DNA of 64,000 nt from positions 2,929,001 through 2,993,000 of the forward strand of contig NZ_CP117267.1 in NCBI RefSeq assembly GCF_007000325.2, read 5' to 3'. The stretch's first letter is position 1. Each line of letters starts with the position of its first letter. Shown piece by piece: positions 1 through 11,472 of this stretch. The notes beneath the pieces were generated by a model. It was not told where the DNA came from, made no database searches, and saw nothing but the letters and a program-made list of their open reading frames with translations. The DNA is from Rhizobium rhododendri (GTDB lineage: Bacteria > Pseudomonadota > Alphaproteobacteria > Rhizobiales > Rhizobiaceae). A program made the position numbers and the translations under genes.

Positions 1-1
1 A

Positions 2-496
2 GGCAAGCTGCTGGCTGAGGAGCATGAAGGCATCGAGGCGGACGTGACGCTGATCGGCAAGGCGCTGTCAGGCGGCTTCTATCCGGTGTCGGCGGTGCTT
101 TCGAACTCGGAGGTGCTGGGGGTCCTGAAGCCCGGTCAGCATGGCTCGACCTTCGGCGGCAACCCGCTAGCCTGCGCCGTCGCCCGGGCCGCGCTGAAGG
201 TGCTGACGGAAGAAGGCATGATCGAGAACGCCGCCATTATGGGCAATCGCTTCCTCGATGGCCTCAGGGCAATCCGGTCCAACATCGTCAAGGACGTTCG
301 CGGTCGCGGCTTGATGATGGCGATAGAACTGGACCCGGAAGCCGGCGGCGCCAGGCCTTACTGCGATGCCTTGAAAACACTCGGCATTCTGGCCAAGGAC
401 ACCCACGGCCATACCATCCGCCTTGCACCCCCGCTTGTCATCACAGCAGATCAGGTCGACTGGGCCATCGAGCGACTTGCCAAGGTGCTCGCATAG
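2..496 (+). CDS. rocD: Ornithine aminotransferase, C-terminal part
   Basis: Ornithine-oxo-acid transaminase converts ornithine and 2-oxoglutarate to glutamate semialdehyde and glutamate, in arginine/ornithine catabolism in the cytosol. The reading frame is open from base 2, so the gene is cut by the window edge and only about 164 C-terminal residues are present. The visible part carries the PLP-lysine block GKALSGG, then [11 protein letters not shown], and a C-terminal domain with [11 protein letters not shown], all typical of class III aminotransferases of the ornithine aminotransferase group. The stop is TAG at 494-496. In related bacteria an arginase or ornithine cyclodeaminase gene often lies upstream, but that is outside the window. 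Another class III aminotransferase is possible but less likely. Confidence 0.88.
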   Translation, partial: GKLLAEEHEGIEADVTLIGKALSGGFYPVSAVLSNSEVLGVLKPGQHGSTFGGNPLACAVARAALKVLTEEGMIENAAIMGNRFLDGLRAIRSNIVKDVRGRGLMMAIELDPEAGGARPYCDALKTLGILAKDTHGHTIRLAPPLVITADQVDWAIERLAKVLA

Positions 497-818
497 CACG
501 ACCCTTTCGTTGTCTCTATAGTTAGATGCATGCGTGCTTACCCCTAGGATTTCAGGGGTAAACAATAGAATCTAAGTAAATTTTTAATGACTTCATTCTA
601 ATACAAATAGCAACGCGCATCAGACTTCCGAATAAAAATGACATTTCACAAATTTAAAATTTTCGTCTGAACTACAAATAACTCAACACACAGCAAATAA
701 TCAGCCATACTTACAAATTAGATAGAATATAAAATGAAAATGGGCGGTGCTCACATTTTACATTCTGCTGATTGGCGAAGTGTGCCTTGACGACATTGCT
801 TCCTTGGAGGAAAATTCT
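497..818. other. Intergenic region upstream of the first receptor gene
   Basis: This is a 322-base gap between rocD and the first chemoreceptor. It is clearly richer in A and T than its surroundings from about 570 to 760. Apart from the hairpin at 538-561 and the Shine-Dalgarno sequence GGAGG at 806-810, I see nothing definite. An open frame starting at 747 runs into the receptor gene, but it has no ribosome-binding site and no family match in its extra 24 residues. The promoter of the chemotaxis operon must lie here, but no convincing -35/-10 pair stands out. Confidence 0.5.
538..561 (+). terminator. Hairpin after rocD, possible terminator
   Basis: A perfect 8-base-pair inverted repeat, TTACCCCT at 538-545 and AGGGGTAA at 554-561, encloses an 8-base loop 42 bases after the rocD stop. 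There is no uninterrupted T run after it, only an AT-rich stretch. It could therefore be a weak terminator, a 3'-end stabiliser or an unrelated dyad. Confidence 0.4.
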
Positions 819-2609
819 ATGTCGATCATACCGTTCAGTTCCGGGGCCAAAGCCAAGGCGATCAACGCAGCCCTCATGAAATCCCAGGCAGTCATCGAGT
901 TCGACCTGACGGGGAAGATCACCACTGCCAATGAGAATTTCTGCAACACCCTTGGCTACAAGCTGCAGGATATCGTCGGCAGGCACCACAGCATTTTCTG
1001 CGACCCCGCCTATGTCGCATCCAGCGAGTACCGTACCTTCTGGGCCAATCTCGGCGACGGCAAGTTCGATTCCGGCGAATATAAAAGACTTGCAAAGGAC
1101 GGACGCGAAGTCTGGCTCCAGGCGACCTACAATCCTGTGCTGTCGCACGGCAAACCCTGCAAGGTGGTCAAATTCGCCAGCGTCATCACCGAAGCAAAAT
1201 TGCGCGCGGCCGATGCCGAGGGCAAGCTCAATGCGATTTCCCGCGTCCAGGCCGTGATCGAATTTACGCCTGGTGGAGAGATCCTTACGGCAAACGAAAA
1301 CTTCCTGTCGCTCCTTGGATATAGGCTCGAGGACATCAGCGGCCGTCACCACCAGATATTCTGCGACCCGGCCTATGTTTCAACGCCGGCATACAGGAAG
1401 TTCTGGGAAACGCTCGCCTCCGGTCAATTTATCGCGGAAGAGTTCATGCGGATCGGCAAGGGCGGCAAGGTCGTCTGGATTCAGGCTTCCTACAACCCTA
1501 TTCTGGACATGAACGGTCGCATCTTCAAGGTCGTCAAATTCGCAACCGACGTCACCGAACGCGTCCGTGCAGTCGCAGAACTGGCCGCTGGCCTGACGGC
1601 GCTTGCCAACGGCGATCTGGTATCGCGCATTGAAAAGCCGTTCATTCCGACGCTTGAAAAAGTCCGCGTAGACTTCAACCACTCCGTCGAGAAGCTGGAA
1701 TCCGCCATGCGCGTGGTGGCCGAAAATGCCAACGCGATCGCCGCCGGCGCAAGCCAGACCCGCACAGCCTCCGACGAGCTCGCGCGGCGTACCGAGCAAC
1801 AGGCCGCCGCCGTGGAGCAGACAGCCGCTGCCCTGGAGGAGATTACCCAAACGGTTGCCGATAGCGCCCGTCGGGCCGAGGAATCCGCCAATCTGGTGGC
1901 CCAGACCAGAAGCGGAGCCGAACTCTCCGGAGCGGTCGTGCGCAACGCCGTTAATGCGATGGGGGAAATCGACAAGTCTTCACGCGAAATCAGCAACATC
2001 ATCAGCGTCATCGACGACATTGCCTTCCAGACAAACCTGCTGGCCCTGAACGCCGGCGTCGAGGCAGCGCGGGCCGGAGAAGCCGGCAAGGGCTTCGCAG
2101 TCGTCGCCCAGGAAGTCCGCGAACTCGCACAGCGCTCGGCCAAGGCGGCCAAGGAGATCAAGACACTGATCACCACCTCCTCGACGCAGGTCAAGAACGG
2201 CGTGTCGCTCGTGGATGAAACAGGCCGCGCGCTGGACACCATCGTCCGCCAGGTCGGCGAGATCGACACGAACGTTGCCGCTATCGTCGTTGCGGCGCGG
2301 GAACAGGCGACCGGGCTGAAAGAAATCAACAACGCCGTCAACTCCATGGACCAGAACACCCAGCAGAATGCAGCCATGGTCGAGGAGACGACAGCGGCAA
2401 GCAGCAGTCTCGCCAACGAGGCCGAGAGCCTGCGCGAGTTGTTGGCGCAGTTTAGATTTGGGCAACACTCTTCCACTATGATTCGCTCAGGGCGTCCCGA
2501 TGCCAGAGCGACGACGGGTTCGGCGCCCGTATCGAGGGTGAAGGCCGTTCGCGCCAGCGGTCGCGGGGCCACAGCCGCGCTTGCTCAGGAAAATTGGGAA
2601 GAATTCTAA
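819..2609 (+). CDS. Soluble PAS-PAS methyl-accepting chemotaxis protein (BdlA/Aer type)
   Basis: Cytoplasmic chemoreceptor of 596 residues with no transmembrane segment. Two related PAS domains (about 23-126 and 143-249) each carry a GRHH-IFCDPAY block and a [19 protein letters not shown] block. A HAMP-like linker (about 250-300) follows, then the MCP signalling domain, whose conserved tip [19 protein letters not shown] starts at about residue 399. The last five residues, NWEEF, resemble the CheR/CheB-tethering pentapeptide NWETF of enteric receptors. The tandem PAS layout resembles BdlA and Aer-like energy or redox sensors; no ligand or cofactor can be assigned. I chose the ATG at 819 because GGAGG lies 8 bases upstream and the protein then begins MS, like its paralogue at 3494. 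Its stop overlaps the cheW start (TAATG), so the two are translationally coupled. Confidence 0.93.
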   Translation: MSIIPFSSGAKAKAINAALMKSQAVIEFDLTGKITTANENFCNTLGYKLQDIVGRHHSIFCDPAYVASSEYRTFWANLGDGKFDSGEYKRLAKDGREVWLQATYNPVLSHGKPCKVVKFASVITEAKLRAADAEGKLNAISRVQAVIEFTPGGEILTANENFLSLLGYRLEDISGRHHQIFCDPAYVSTPAYRKFWETLASGQFIAEEFMRIGKGGKVVWIQASYNPILDMNGRIFKVVKFATDVTERVRAVAELAAGLTALANGDLVSRIEKPFIPTLEKVRVDFNHSVEKLESAMRVVAENANAIAAGASQTRTASDELARRTEQQAAAVEQTAAALEEITQTVADSARRAEESANLVAQTRSGAELSGAVVRNAVNAMGEIDKSSREISNIISVIDDIAFQTNLLALNAGVEAARAGEAGKGFAVVAQEVRELAQRSAKAAKEIKTLITTSSTQVKNGVSLVDETGRALDTIVRQVGEIDTNVAAIVVAAREQATGLKEINNAVNSMDQNTQQNAAMVEETTAASSSLANEAESLRELLAQFRFGQHSSTMIRSGRPDARATTGSAPVSRVKAVRASGRGATAALAQENWEEF

Positions 2610-3085
2610 TGGCAACCATCACGACAACGAGTTTCAGCGGCGAGACCCTCGAGATCATCGCTTTCCGGCTTCACGAGCAGGAATTCTGCGTGAAGACGAC
2701 CACCATCCGCGAGATCCGCGGCTGGGCTCCTTCAACCCCGATCCCGCATGCACCTTCTGACGTCATCGGCGTCATGAACCTGCGCGGTTCGGTGATCCCG
2801 ATCATCGATCTTGCCTACAAGCTCGGCATGAAGAGCACGGTCGCCAACGAACGCAGCGCCATCGTTGTCGCCGAGGTCCACAACATGGTGATCGGCATGC
2901 TCGTCGACCGCGTCTCGGACATCCTGACGATTGGCTCGGACCAGGTGCAGCCGGTCCCGGAAGTCACCGCTTCCTTCGATCGCTCCTATTGCGAAGGCAT
3001 CATCGCCACCGAAAACGGCATGATCTGCTTTCTCAACCTGGCGAAGATGTTCAAGGAAACCGACGCCGAAGACATGGCTGCTTAG
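2609..3085 (+). CDS. cheW: Chemotaxis coupling protein CheW
   Basis: CheW links chemoreceptors to the kinase CheA in the receptor array. The protein has 158 residues and is essentially one CheW/SH3-like domain from residue 14 to 150. Typical blocks are IAFRLHEQEFCV near the start, VIGVMNLRGSVIPIIDL at 52-68 and GMLVDRVSDIL at 96-106. The ATG at 2609 shares its A with the TAA of the preceding receptor, which makes it the natural start; the frame is open further upstream only inside the receptor gene. No CheA, CheY, CheR or CheB lies in the window, so this is a second CheW working with a che cluster elsewhere. Agrobacterium is known to have two CheW proteins, and this position next to receptor genes would fit CheW2. 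Confidence 0.95.
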   Translation: MATITTTSFSGETLEIIAFRLHEQEFCVKTTTIREIRGWAPSTPIPHAPSDVIGVMNLRGSVIPIIDLAYKLGMKSTVANERSAIVVAEVHNMVIGMLVDRVSDILTIGSDQVQPVPEVTASFDRSYCEGIIATENGMICFLNLAKMFKETDAEDMAA

Positions 3086-3117
3086 AAAACATGGCTGCTT
3101 AAAGACGTGGCCGCATA
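3072..3117 (+). repeat. Degenerate triplicate repeat across the cheW stop codon
   Basis: ACATGGCTGCTTA occurs at 3072-3084 and again, identically, at 3089-3101. A third, diverged copy, ACGTGGCCGCATA, lies at 3105-3117. The first copy encodes the C-terminal Asp-Met-Ala-Ala-stop of CheW. The third copy is back in the same frame and reads Asp-Val-Ala-Ala-stop. The simplest reading is repeated local duplication of the gene's last codons. Confidence 0.75.
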
Positions 3118-3141
3118 AACTGCCGTCGTCTTCCACAAATG

Positions 3142-3170
3142 AAACCGCTCCGTTCCGGGGCGGTTTTTTT
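3142..3170 (+). terminator. Rho-independent terminator after cheW
   Basis: The stem AAACCGCTCCG (3142-3152) pairs with CGGGGCGGTTT (3156-3166) across a three-base loop, with one G-T wobble, and is followed by a run of T to 3170. It lies 57 bases after the cheW stop and should end the receptor-cheW transcript, leaving the second receptor with its own promoter. Confidence 0.9.
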
Positions 3171-3493
3171 ATTGCCTTAATGCCTGAACCCGTGCGCCCG
3201 CAGACATTATACTGACCGCACAATCTTTGGTTTTATTGTCTATTTAGAATATACCATAATTTAACTATTTTTATCCATCTTTGTATTGCGACATCATGTT
3301 GCGGACAGCTTAACGCAGACAGCCAGTGCAACTCTGGCGCACCTAGCAAATCGATTATTCAAATACGGCCGTTCCGGATGGATCGACCAACGCCTCTTCG
3401 TGCGATGTGCCTGAGGGCTGTTGTCGCGCCTGGAGGCTTCAATGGAGCATTGGCGCTGGCGTGGGGCTGCGCCAGGAAATGAGGCACCTCGCT
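3171..3493. other. Intergenic region upstream of the second receptor gene
   Basis: This 323-base gap follows the terminator. It has a strongly AT-rich block at about 3225-3290, which would suit a promoter, and then more GC-rich sequence. A frame open from 3407 leads into the receptor, but its first 29 codons have no receptor-like content. I see no clear operator or RNA element. Confidence 0.45.
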
Positions 3494-5266
3494 ATGAGCT
3501 TCGGACTGACTTCAGACGCCCAGCATATTCTCAATGCCATCTCGCGATCACAGGCAGTGATCGAATTCGACCTGACAGGCAAGATCCTGAAAGCAAACGA
3601 AAACTTCTGCAACGCGCTCGGCTACCAGCAGAGCGAGATCGTCGGCAAGCACCACAGCATGTTTTGCGACCCGGATTACAGCGCCTCGCAGGAATATCGT
3701 AATTTCTGGGCCAGCCTTGGCCGCGGCGACTATGCTTCAGCCGTTTTCAGACGCATCGGCAAGAACGGTCGGAATGTCTGGATTCGGGCAAGCTACAATC
3801 CCGTTCAAAAGAGCGGCAAGCCCTACAAGGTCGTCAAATTCGCCTCCGACATCACGGCCGCATACACCAAATCTGTCGAGGACGCAGGCAAGCTGGATGC
3901 GCTTTCCCAATCTCAGGCCATCATCGAATTCACACCGACGGGCGAAATCCTCGTCGCCAATGAAAATTTCTGCAATGCGCTCGGCTATTCGCTCAGCGAG
4001 ATCGTTGGCAAACACCACAGCATGTTCTGCGATCCGGCCTACAGCCGCTCCGAAGAGTATGCAAACTTCTGGCGCCGTCTGGCGGGTGGCGAGTTTGTCG
4101 CCAACGAGTTCGTCCGCCTCGGCAAGGGTGGTCGCGAAATCTGGATTCAGGCCGCCTACAATCCGATCCTCGATGCCAACGGGAAGGTCTTCAAGGTCGT
4201 CAAATTTGCGACGGATGTCACCAGCCGCATGAGTGCCATCGCGAAACTCGGCGAAAGCATGAAGGCACTGGCGCAAGGCGATCTTACCCAGACAATTGAC
4301 ACGCCGTTCGTACCCTCGATGGAGCAGTTGCGTCGCGATTTCAACGACGCGCTGGGCAAGCTTTCGGCGGCGATGGAGACTATCGGCGGCAACGCCAGCG
4401 CTATCGCAGCCGGCTCGCGCGAGATCGGCACGGCGGCAGACGACCTGTCCAAACGGACGGAGCAACAGGCCGCCTCCATCGAAGAGACGGCGGCAGCGCT
4501 CGAAGAGATCACGACCGCTGTCAACGACAGCAGCAAGCGTGCGGACGAGGCCGGGCGGCTTGTCGCCCAGACAAGGCAAGGGGCCGAGCAATCTGGCAAT
4601 GTGGTGCGCAACGCAGTTGCCGCGATGGGCCAGATCGAACAATCGTCCCGCGAGATCAGCAGCATCATCGGTGTCATCGACGATATCGCCTTCCAGACCA
4701 ACCTGTTGGCGCTGAATGCCGGCGTCGAGGCCGCCCGTGCCGGCGAGGCCGGAAAGGGCTTTGCAGTCGTTGCCCAGGAAGTCCGCGAACTCGCTCAGCG
4801 CTCCGCCGGGGCTGCCAAGGAGATCAAGGGGCTGATCAACAAGTCCGGCCAACTGGTGAAAAACGGCGTCGCGCTGGTCGACGAGACAGGCAAGGCGCTC
4901 GAGGAAATCGTCCAGCAGGTCGGCGATATCGACAAGAATGTCATCGCCATCGTCGTCGCCTCGAAGGAACAGTCGCTCGGCCTCAAGGAAATCAACCAGG
5001 CCGTCAATGCCATGGACCATGCGACCCAGAAGAACGCAGCCATGGTCGAGGAAAACACTGCGGCCAGCCACAAACTTACGCACGAGACCGAGGAGTTGCG
5101 GACGCTGCTCGCCCAGTTCGGCGTCGCCGGCGACAGGCCCTCGCGCACGGCAGCCGCCTCGCCACGCTCCCGGACCGCGCCATCGCCAGTTCGGCAACCG
5201 GTGTTGCGGGCTGCCAGAAGCAGCGGTTCGTCATTAGCCGTCGCCGAGAGCTGGGAGGAATTCTAG
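3494..5266 (+). CDS. Soluble PAS-PAS methyl-accepting chemotaxis protein, second copy
   Basis: A 590-residue cytoplasmic receptor, clearly paralogous to the one at 819. It has two PAS domains with the same [10 protein letters not shown] block, a HAMP-like linker, an MCP signalling domain with the same tip, and a C-terminal SWEEF pentapeptide. There is no membrane segment. The start is chosen at ATG 3494 because GAGG at 3481-3484 sits 9 bases upstream and the protein then begins MSF, matching the first copy. An ATG at 3479 and a longer open frame from 3407 are alternatives. The gene follows a terminator, so it is probably transcribed separately. The two copies differ most in their N-terminal 20 residues and in the linker before the pentapeptide. 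Confidence 0.92.
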   Translation: MSFGLTSDAQHILNAISRSQAVIEFDLTGKILKANENFCNALGYQQSEIVGKHHSMFCDPDYSASQEYRNFWASLGRGDYASAVFRRIGKNGRNVWIRASYNPVQKSGKPYKVVKFASDITAAYTKSVEDAGKLDALSQSQAIIEFTPTGEILVANENFCNALGYSLSEIVGKHHSMFCDPAYSRSEEYANFWRRLAGGEFVANEFVRLGKGGREIWIQAAYNPILDANGKVFKVVKFATDVTSRMSAIAKLGESMKALAQGDLTQTIDTPFVPSMEQLRRDFNDALGKLSAAMETIGGNASAIAAGSREIGTAADDLSKRTEQQAASIEETAAALEEITTAVNDSSKRADEAGRLVAQTRQGAEQSGNVVRNAVAAMGQIEQSSREISSIIGVIDDIAFQTNLLALNAGVEAARAGEAGKGFAVVAQEVRELAQRSAGAAKEIKGLINKSGQLVKNGVALVDETGKALEEIVQQVGDIDKNVIAIVVASKEQSLGLKEINQAVNAMDHATQKNAAMVEENTAASHKLTHETEELRTLLAQFGVAGDRPSRTAAASPRSRTAPSPVRQPVLRAARSSGSSLAVAESWEEF

Positions 5267-5303
5267 CCGCGATATCAGGCGTTGAGACCGCATGCGGCGT
5301 TGC

Positions 5304-6122
5304 TCAATCGAGTGCCGCGTCGATGATCCGGCGGGGGTGGGTGAATATCTCGAAATCCTCCCCCCGGACCAGCGCAACAAGCGTCATGCCCGCCTCTTCA
5401 GCAGTCCGGATGGCGAGCGCCGTCGGAGCTGATATCGCAATCAGCACGGCGCTGCCGAGGATGGCGGCCTTCTGCACCATCTCGACCGACAAGCGGCTGG
5501 TGACCACCACCGCGCCTGCGCTGGCGTCGAGACCGGCACGAACGACCGCACCGCACAGCTTGTCCAGAGCATTGTGACGGCCGACATCCTCGCGCACGGC
5601 CGAAAGCCCCTTCCCCGGCAGGTAGAAGCCCGCCCCATGCACAGCCCGGGTCTCGCGATGCAGCGGCTGCGCGGCATTCAGCAGGGCGACAGCGCCGGTG
5701 ACTTCGGCCATGGTCAGTGTCAGGCCGACACCCGAGATATCCGGTACCGGGCGCACAGCCTGCTCGATCGACTCGATGCCGCACAGGCCGCAGCCGACCG
5801 GGCCGGCCATGTGACGTTTGCGGCTGCGCAACGCGTCCGCTACAGCATCGACAAGCGTGATCTGCACGTTGATACCCTGCTCATCCTCTACAGCCTCGAG
5901 GGCGGCGATCTCGCCAACCGTGGTGACGATGCCCTCCGTCAGGCTGAAGCCGACAGCGAAATCCTCGAGATCGCCCGGTGTCGCCATCATCACCGCATGC
6001 GAGGAGCCACCATAGGAAAAGGCAATCGGCACCTCTTCAGGCACGCTGCGAAGGCTTCGCGCCATCTTGCCGTCGCGGCGCGCAAATCTCTCGACATGCG
6101 CAGTCGTCTCGAACTTGCTCAC
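5304..6122 (-). CDS. fdhD: FdhD, sulfurtransferase for formate dehydrogenase
   Basis: FdhD carries sulfur from the cysteine desulfurase to the molybdenum cofactor of formate dehydrogenase, which is required for its activity. The protein is 272 residues, normal for the family. It shows the N-terminal VPEEVPIAF block, the DLEDFAVGFSLTEGI block near residues 51-65 and the CGLCG motif with Cys111 and Cys114. The start codon is GTG at 6122, preceded by GGGAAAG; no in-frame ATG exists just upstream. The SDR gene ends 10 bases upstream, so the two are probably cotranscribed. No formate dehydrogenase subunit gene is in the window. Confidence 0.95.
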   Translation of the reverse strand: MSKFETTAHVERFARRDGKMARSLRSVPEEVPIAFSYGGSSHAVMMATPGDLEDFAVGFSLTEGIVTTVGEIAALEAVEDEQGINVQITLVDAVADALRSRKRHMAGPVGCGLCGIESIEQAVRPVPDISGVGLTLTMAEVTGAVALLNAAQPLHRETRAVHGAGFYLPGKGLSAVREDVGRHNALDKLCGAVVRAGLDASAGAVVVTSRLSVEMVQKAAILGSAVLIAISAPTALAIRTAEEAGMTLVALVRGEDFEIFTHPRRIIDAALD

Positions 6123-6132
6123 CGCTTTCCCA

Positions 6133-6903
6133 TCAGCAAATCAGCTGCCCACCGTTGATCTCGATCACCTGGCCAGTTATGTAGCCGGATAAGGATGGTG
6201 CCGACAGGAACAGGTATGCCGGCGCGCAGTCCTCTGCCGTCCCTAGACGCTGCAAAGGGATCGTGCGTCGGGTCGCCTCGAGTTTTTCCTGGGACGAATA
6301 GCGCTCGTGGAATTCTGTCGTGATCGTCCCCGGCGACACGCAGTTGACGCGGATACCGTCCGGCGCCAGTTCCCGCGCCAAGGCCTTGGAATAGGTGGCA
6401 ACGAAAGCCTTCGAGGCCGAATAGATTGCCGAACCCGGACTGCCTCCCGTCAGCGCGGAAATCGATACCGTGTTGACGATGGCCGCCTGCCCCGAGGCTC
6501 TCAGCAGCGGCAGCAGGCCTCGCGTGACCTCGACGACAGCTGTCTGGTTGAGCTGCACCACGGCCTGATATTGCGCGTCGGTGAGGTCGGCGGCCGGGTA
6601 GCGTCCGAGCATCGTCCCGGCGTTGTTGACGAGCACATCGACCGTGCCAGCATGTTCGCCAACGGCCTTGACGAAGGCAGACGTCCCATCGGCAGCACCG
6701 AAGTCGGCGGCAAAGATCACGGCACGCCCTGTATCTTTGGCGTCGCTGAGAAAAGCCGGCAACGGGCGGCTTTCATCCCGGCCGATATGCACCAGCACGC
6801 GCGCGCCACAGTCGAGAAACTGCCGCGCTACCTCAAGCCCGATCCCACGGCCCGCACCCGTCACGACAACGGTCCGGTTGGCAAACAAATTGGATTGAAA
6901 CAC
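6133..6903 (-). CDS. SDR-family oxidoreductase
   Basis: Classical short-chain dehydrogenase/reductase of 256 residues. It has the cofactor motif TGAGRGIG at 15-22, NNAG at 93-96, catalytic Ser in the NTVSIS block and YSASK with Tyr161 and Lys165. The C-terminus YITGQVIEINGG is typical of 3-oxoacyl-ACP reductase-like members. Substrate is unknown. I prefer the GTG at 6903, because GGGAG lies 7 bases upstream of it. An ATG at 6933 would add ten residues without family support and lacks a good ribosome site. It lies directly upstream of fdhD in the same direction. Confidence 0.88.
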   Translation of the reverse strand: MFQSNLFANRTVVVTGAGRGIGLEVARQFLDCGARVLVHIGRDESRPLPAFLSDAKDTGRAVIFAADFGAADGTSAFVKAVGEHAGTVDVLVNNAGTMLGRYPAADLTDAQYQAVVQLNQTAVVEVTRGLLPLLRASGQAAIVNTVSISALTGGSPGSAIYSASKAFVATYSKALARELAPDGIRVNCVSPGTITTEFHERYSSQEKLEATRRTIPLQRLGTAEDCAPAYLFLSAPSLSGYITGQVIEINGGQLIC

Positions 6904-7022
6904 TAGAATTCTCCCAGGCCCGATGGCTCCCATCCCGCTATCATAGGGTTTAGATCCACGAAGGAAAGCCGATTGGCGGGAGGTTTAGCGGAGAAATCGG
7001 TATCGGACGAACAAGCCGGTTC

Positions 7023-7050
7023 AAAAAATAAAAGCGGCCGAAGCCGCTTT
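7023..7050 (-). terminator. Rho-independent terminator of the atp operon
   Basis: Read on the minus strand, AAAGCGGC, a TTCG tetraloop and GCCGCTTT form an 8-base-pair stem at 7050-7031, followed by a T-rich tail to 7023. It lies 26 bases after the atpC stop. Confidence 0.92.
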
Positions 7051-7075
7051 GGAGATCTCGTCCTGACGCTCTGTA

Positions 7076-7480
7076 TCAGTCGCGGATGACGCTACCCTGC
7101 AGATGCGAAAGTTCCATGATGAACTGCTCAAGCTTCGACTTGTGCTCGTGATGAACAGCATCGTTGAGTTCGGCCTGCGCCGCGTCGATACGACGGGTCA
7201 ATTCATCGCGCTGCAGTTCGTCGACCGGAACGGCGGATTCGGCAAGCAGCGTGCACCCCGTCGGCAGGACGTCTGCAAAACCACCGAAAACCACATAGTC
7301 CTTCTTTGCGCCGCTGCTGGAGCGGACGCTGACCACACCTGGCTTGATGGTGGTCATGGTCGGCGCATGGTTTGCCATGACCGTCATCTCGCCTTCGCTC
7401 GCCGGAATGACGACAGCCGTCACCATTTCGGACAGCAGCAGCCGCTCGGGAGACACCAGTTCGAATTTGAAATCAGCCAT
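7076..7480 (-). CDS. atpC: ATP synthase F1 epsilon subunit
   Basis: Epsilon subunit of the F1 sector, part of the central stalk; it couples rotation to catalysis and can inhibit ATP hydrolysis. The 134-residue protein begins with the beta-sandwich block FKFELVSPERLLLS and contains GEMTVMANHAPTMTTIKPG, both family hallmarks. The C-terminal helical part carries the VDELQRDELTRRIDAAQAEL block. Last gene of the atpHAGDC run, followed by a strong terminator; 69 bases separate it from atpD. Confidence 0.97.
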   Translation of the reverse strand: MADFKFELVSPERLLLSEMVTAVVIPASEGEMTVMANHAPTMTTIKPGVVSVRSSSGAKKDYVVFGGFADVLPTGCTLLAESAVPVDELQRDELTRRIDAAQAELNDAVHHEHKSKLEQFIMELSHLQGSVIRD

Positions 7481-7549
7481 GGACCGTCACTTCTCGATTG
7501 TCTTTGGTAAGGCAGTGGCGCTGGCAAAGCCTGGCGCCACCGACAAGCA

Positions 7550-9019
<1,470 letters not shown>

Positions 9020-9025
9020 CTAACC

Positions 9026-9913
9026 TCAGAGCGCTTCCGCGCCCGAAATGATTTCAATGAGTTCCTTGGTGATCTGCGCCTGACGCTGGCGGTTGTAGCT
9101 GAGCGTCAGTTTGTTGATCATCTCACCAGCGTTCCGGGTCGCGTTATCCATCGCGCTCATCTTCGCGCCCATCTCACCGGCAACGTTCTCGAGGAGCGCG
9201 CGGAAAACCTGGACGGAGATGTTGCGCGGGATCAGATCCGTCAGGATCGACGCGGCATCGGGTTCGTATTCGTAGATCGCATTCGCCTGGGTCGCTTCCG
9301 TCGCGACCGGTGCAGTCGGCACGATCGCCGGGATAAGCTGCAGCGCCGTCGGCACCTGCGATATCACGGACTTGAATTCGGAGTAGAACAGCGTGCAGAC
9401 ATCGAATTCGCCGGCATTGAACATCTCGACGATGCGCTTGCCGATTTCATCGGCATTGGCGAAGCCGATCTTCTTGACGTCGCGAAGTTCCTTGCGCTCG
9501 ACGATCAGCGAAGCAAACTCGCGACGCAGGATGTCGTAACCCTTCTTGCCGACGGTAAAGATCTTGACCGTCTTGCCTTCGGCCAGCAGCCTGCGGGTAT
9601 GATCGCGTGCAAATCGGGCGATCTGCGAATTGAAACCGCCGCAAAGACCGCGCTCGGCCGAGCAGACGACGAGCAAATGTACCTTGTCCTGACCGGTTCC
9701 ACGCATCAGCGCGGGCGCCTCGTCACTGGTGCCGACCGCCTGCGTGATGTTTGCAAGCACGGCGCCCATGCGCTGCGAGTAAGGGCGGGCAGCCTCGGCC
9801 GCCTCCTGAGCACGCCGAAGCTTCGCCGCTGCGACCATCTTCATCGCTTTGGTGATCTTCTGCGTCGCCTTGACGGAGGCGATCCGGTTTTTCAGATCCT
9901 TAAGTGAAGGCAT
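9026..9913 (-). CDS. atpG: ATP synthase F1 gamma subunit
   Basis: Gamma subunit, the rotating central shaft of F1. The protein is 295 residues. The N-terminal block [20 protein letters not shown] and the C-terminal block [20 protein letters not shown], which form the coiled-coil shaft, are both intact, as is the central CGGFN motif. It lies between atpA (29 bases away) and atpD. Confidence 0.98.
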   Translation of the reverse strand: MPSLKDLKNRIASVKATQKITKAMKMVAAAKLRRAQEAAEAARPYSQRMGAVLANITQAVGTSDEAPALMRGTGQDKVHLLVVCSAERGLCGGFNSQIARFARDHTRRLLAEGKTVKIFTVGKKGYDILRREFASLIVERKELRDVKKIGFANADEIGKRIVEMFNAGEFDVCTLFYSEFKSVISQVPTALQLIPAIVPTAPVATEATQANAIYEYEPDAASILTDLIPRNISVQVFRALLENVAGEMGAKMSAMDNATRNAGEMINKLTLSYNRQRQAQITKELIEIISGAEAL

Positions 9914-9942
9914 CCGTTATCCGTCCTAAAGTGATGCCTTGA

Positions 9943-11472
9943 TCAGGCGAAAGACTTGCCGAAGGTATCGATGGCAGCCTGGAGCTTGCCCTTGATATCG
10001 TCGCTGATGGCCTTCTGGTCGCGAATGGCGTCAAGGATATCCTTGCCGTCAGACCGCAGATAAGACAGCAGGCCCTGCTCGAACTTGCCGATATCGCTGA
10101 CAGCGACCTTGTCGAGATAGCCGTTCACACCGGCGAAGATCACCGCGACCTGCTCTTCCGTCTTCAGCGGCGAGAACTGCGGCTGCTTCAGGAGTTCGGT
10201 CAGGCGTGCGCCGCGGTTCAGGAGGCGCTGCGTCGAGGCGTCCAGATCCGAGCCGAACTGCGCGAAGGCAGCCATTTCGCGATACTGCGCAAGTTCGCCC
10301 TTGATCGAACCGGCAACCTGCTTCATCGCCTTGACCTGAGCGGCCGAACCGACGCGGGAAACCGACAGGCCGACGTTCACAGCAGGACGGATACCCTGGT
10401 AGAACAGATCGGTTTCAAGGAAGATCTGGCCGTCGGTGATCGAGATCACGTTGGTCGGAATGAAGGCCGAAACGTCGTTGCCCTGTGTTTCGATGACCGG
10501 CAGAGCCGTCAGCGAACCGGAGCCCTTTTCGTCGGAAAGCTTGGCAGCACGCTCGAGAAGACGCGAGTGCAGGTAGAAAACGTCGCCTGGGTAGGCCTCG
10601 CGGCCTGGCGGGCGGCGCAGCAGCAGAGACATCTGGCGGTAGGCGACGGCCTGCTTGGAAAGATCGTCATAGCCAATCAGAGCGTGCTGGCCGTTGTCGC
10701 GGAAGTATTCGCCCATGGCGCAACCGGCAAACGGTGCGAGGTACTGCATCGGCGCCGGGTCGGACGCGGTGGCAGCAACGATGATCGAGTACTTCAGCGC
10801 GCCGCGCTCTTCGAGCACCTTGACGAACTGGGCAACCGTCGAGCGCTTCTGGCCGATGGCGACGTAGACGCAATAGAGCTTTTCAGCATCAGGGCCGTTG
10901 TCGTGGATGGCCTTCTGATTGAGGATCGTGTCGAGAATGATGGCGGTCTTGCCGGTCTGGCGGTCACCGATGACAAGCTCGCGCTGGCCACGACCAACCG
11001 GGATCAGGGCATCGATGGCCTTGAGGCCGGTCGACATCGGCTCATGCACCGACTTGCGCGGGATGATGCCAGGAGCCTTGACGTCGACGCGCGAACGGCG
11101 GGTCGCGTTGATCGGGCCCTTGCCATCGATCGGATTGCCGAGTGCGTCAACGACGCGGCCGAGCAGTTCAGGACCGACCGGAACGTCGACGATGGCGCCG
11201 GTGCGCTTGACGATGTCGCCTTCCTTGATGTCACGGTCGGAACCGAAGATCACGACGCCGACATTGTCGGATTCGAGGTTGAGGGCCATGCCGCGAATTC
11301 CGCCGGGGAACTCGACCATTTCGCCGGCCTGGACGTTATCCAGACCGTAGACGCGGGCAATGCCGTCACCGACGGAGAGAACCTGGCCGACCTCGGAAAC
11401 CTCAGCCTCCTGGCCAAAATTCTTGATCTGGTCTTTCAGAATTGCGGAAATTTCCGCGGCGCGGATATCCAT
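9943..11472 (-). CDS. atpA: ATP synthase F1 alpha subunit
   Basis: Alpha subunit of F1, holding the non-catalytic nucleotide sites. The protein is 509 residues, the usual length, with the Walker A variant GDRQTGKT at 169-176 and the signature block [17 protein letters not shown]. The start ATG overlaps the stop of atpH by one base (TGATG), which indicates translational coupling. F0 genes are not in the window, as expected for alphaproteobacteria, where F0 and F1 are separate operons. Confidence 0.98.
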   Translation of the reverse strand: MDIRAAEISAILKDQIKNFGQEAEVSEVGQVLSVGDGIARVYGLDNVQAGEMVEFPGGIRGMALNLESDNVGVVIFGSDRDIKEGDIVKRTGAIVDVPVGPELLGRVVDALGNPIDGKGPINATRRSRVDVKAPGIIPRKSVHEPMSTGLKAIDALIPVGRGQRELVIGDRQTGKTAIILDTILNQKAIHDNGPDAEKLYCVYVAIGQKRSTVAQFVKVLEERGALKYSIIVAATASDPAPMQYLAPFAGCAMGEYFRDNGQHALIGYDDLSKQAVAYRQMSLLLRRPPGREAYPGDVFYLHSRLLERAAKLSDEKGSGSLTALPVIETQGNDVSAFIPTNVISITDGQIFLETDLFYQGIRPAVNVGLSVSRVGSAAQVKAMKQVAGSIKGELAQYREMAAFAQFGSDLDASTQRLLNRGARLTELLKQPQFSPLKTEEQVAVIFAGVNGYLDKVAVSDIGKFEQGLLSYLRSDGKDILDAIRDQKAISDDIKGKLQAAIDTFGKSFA

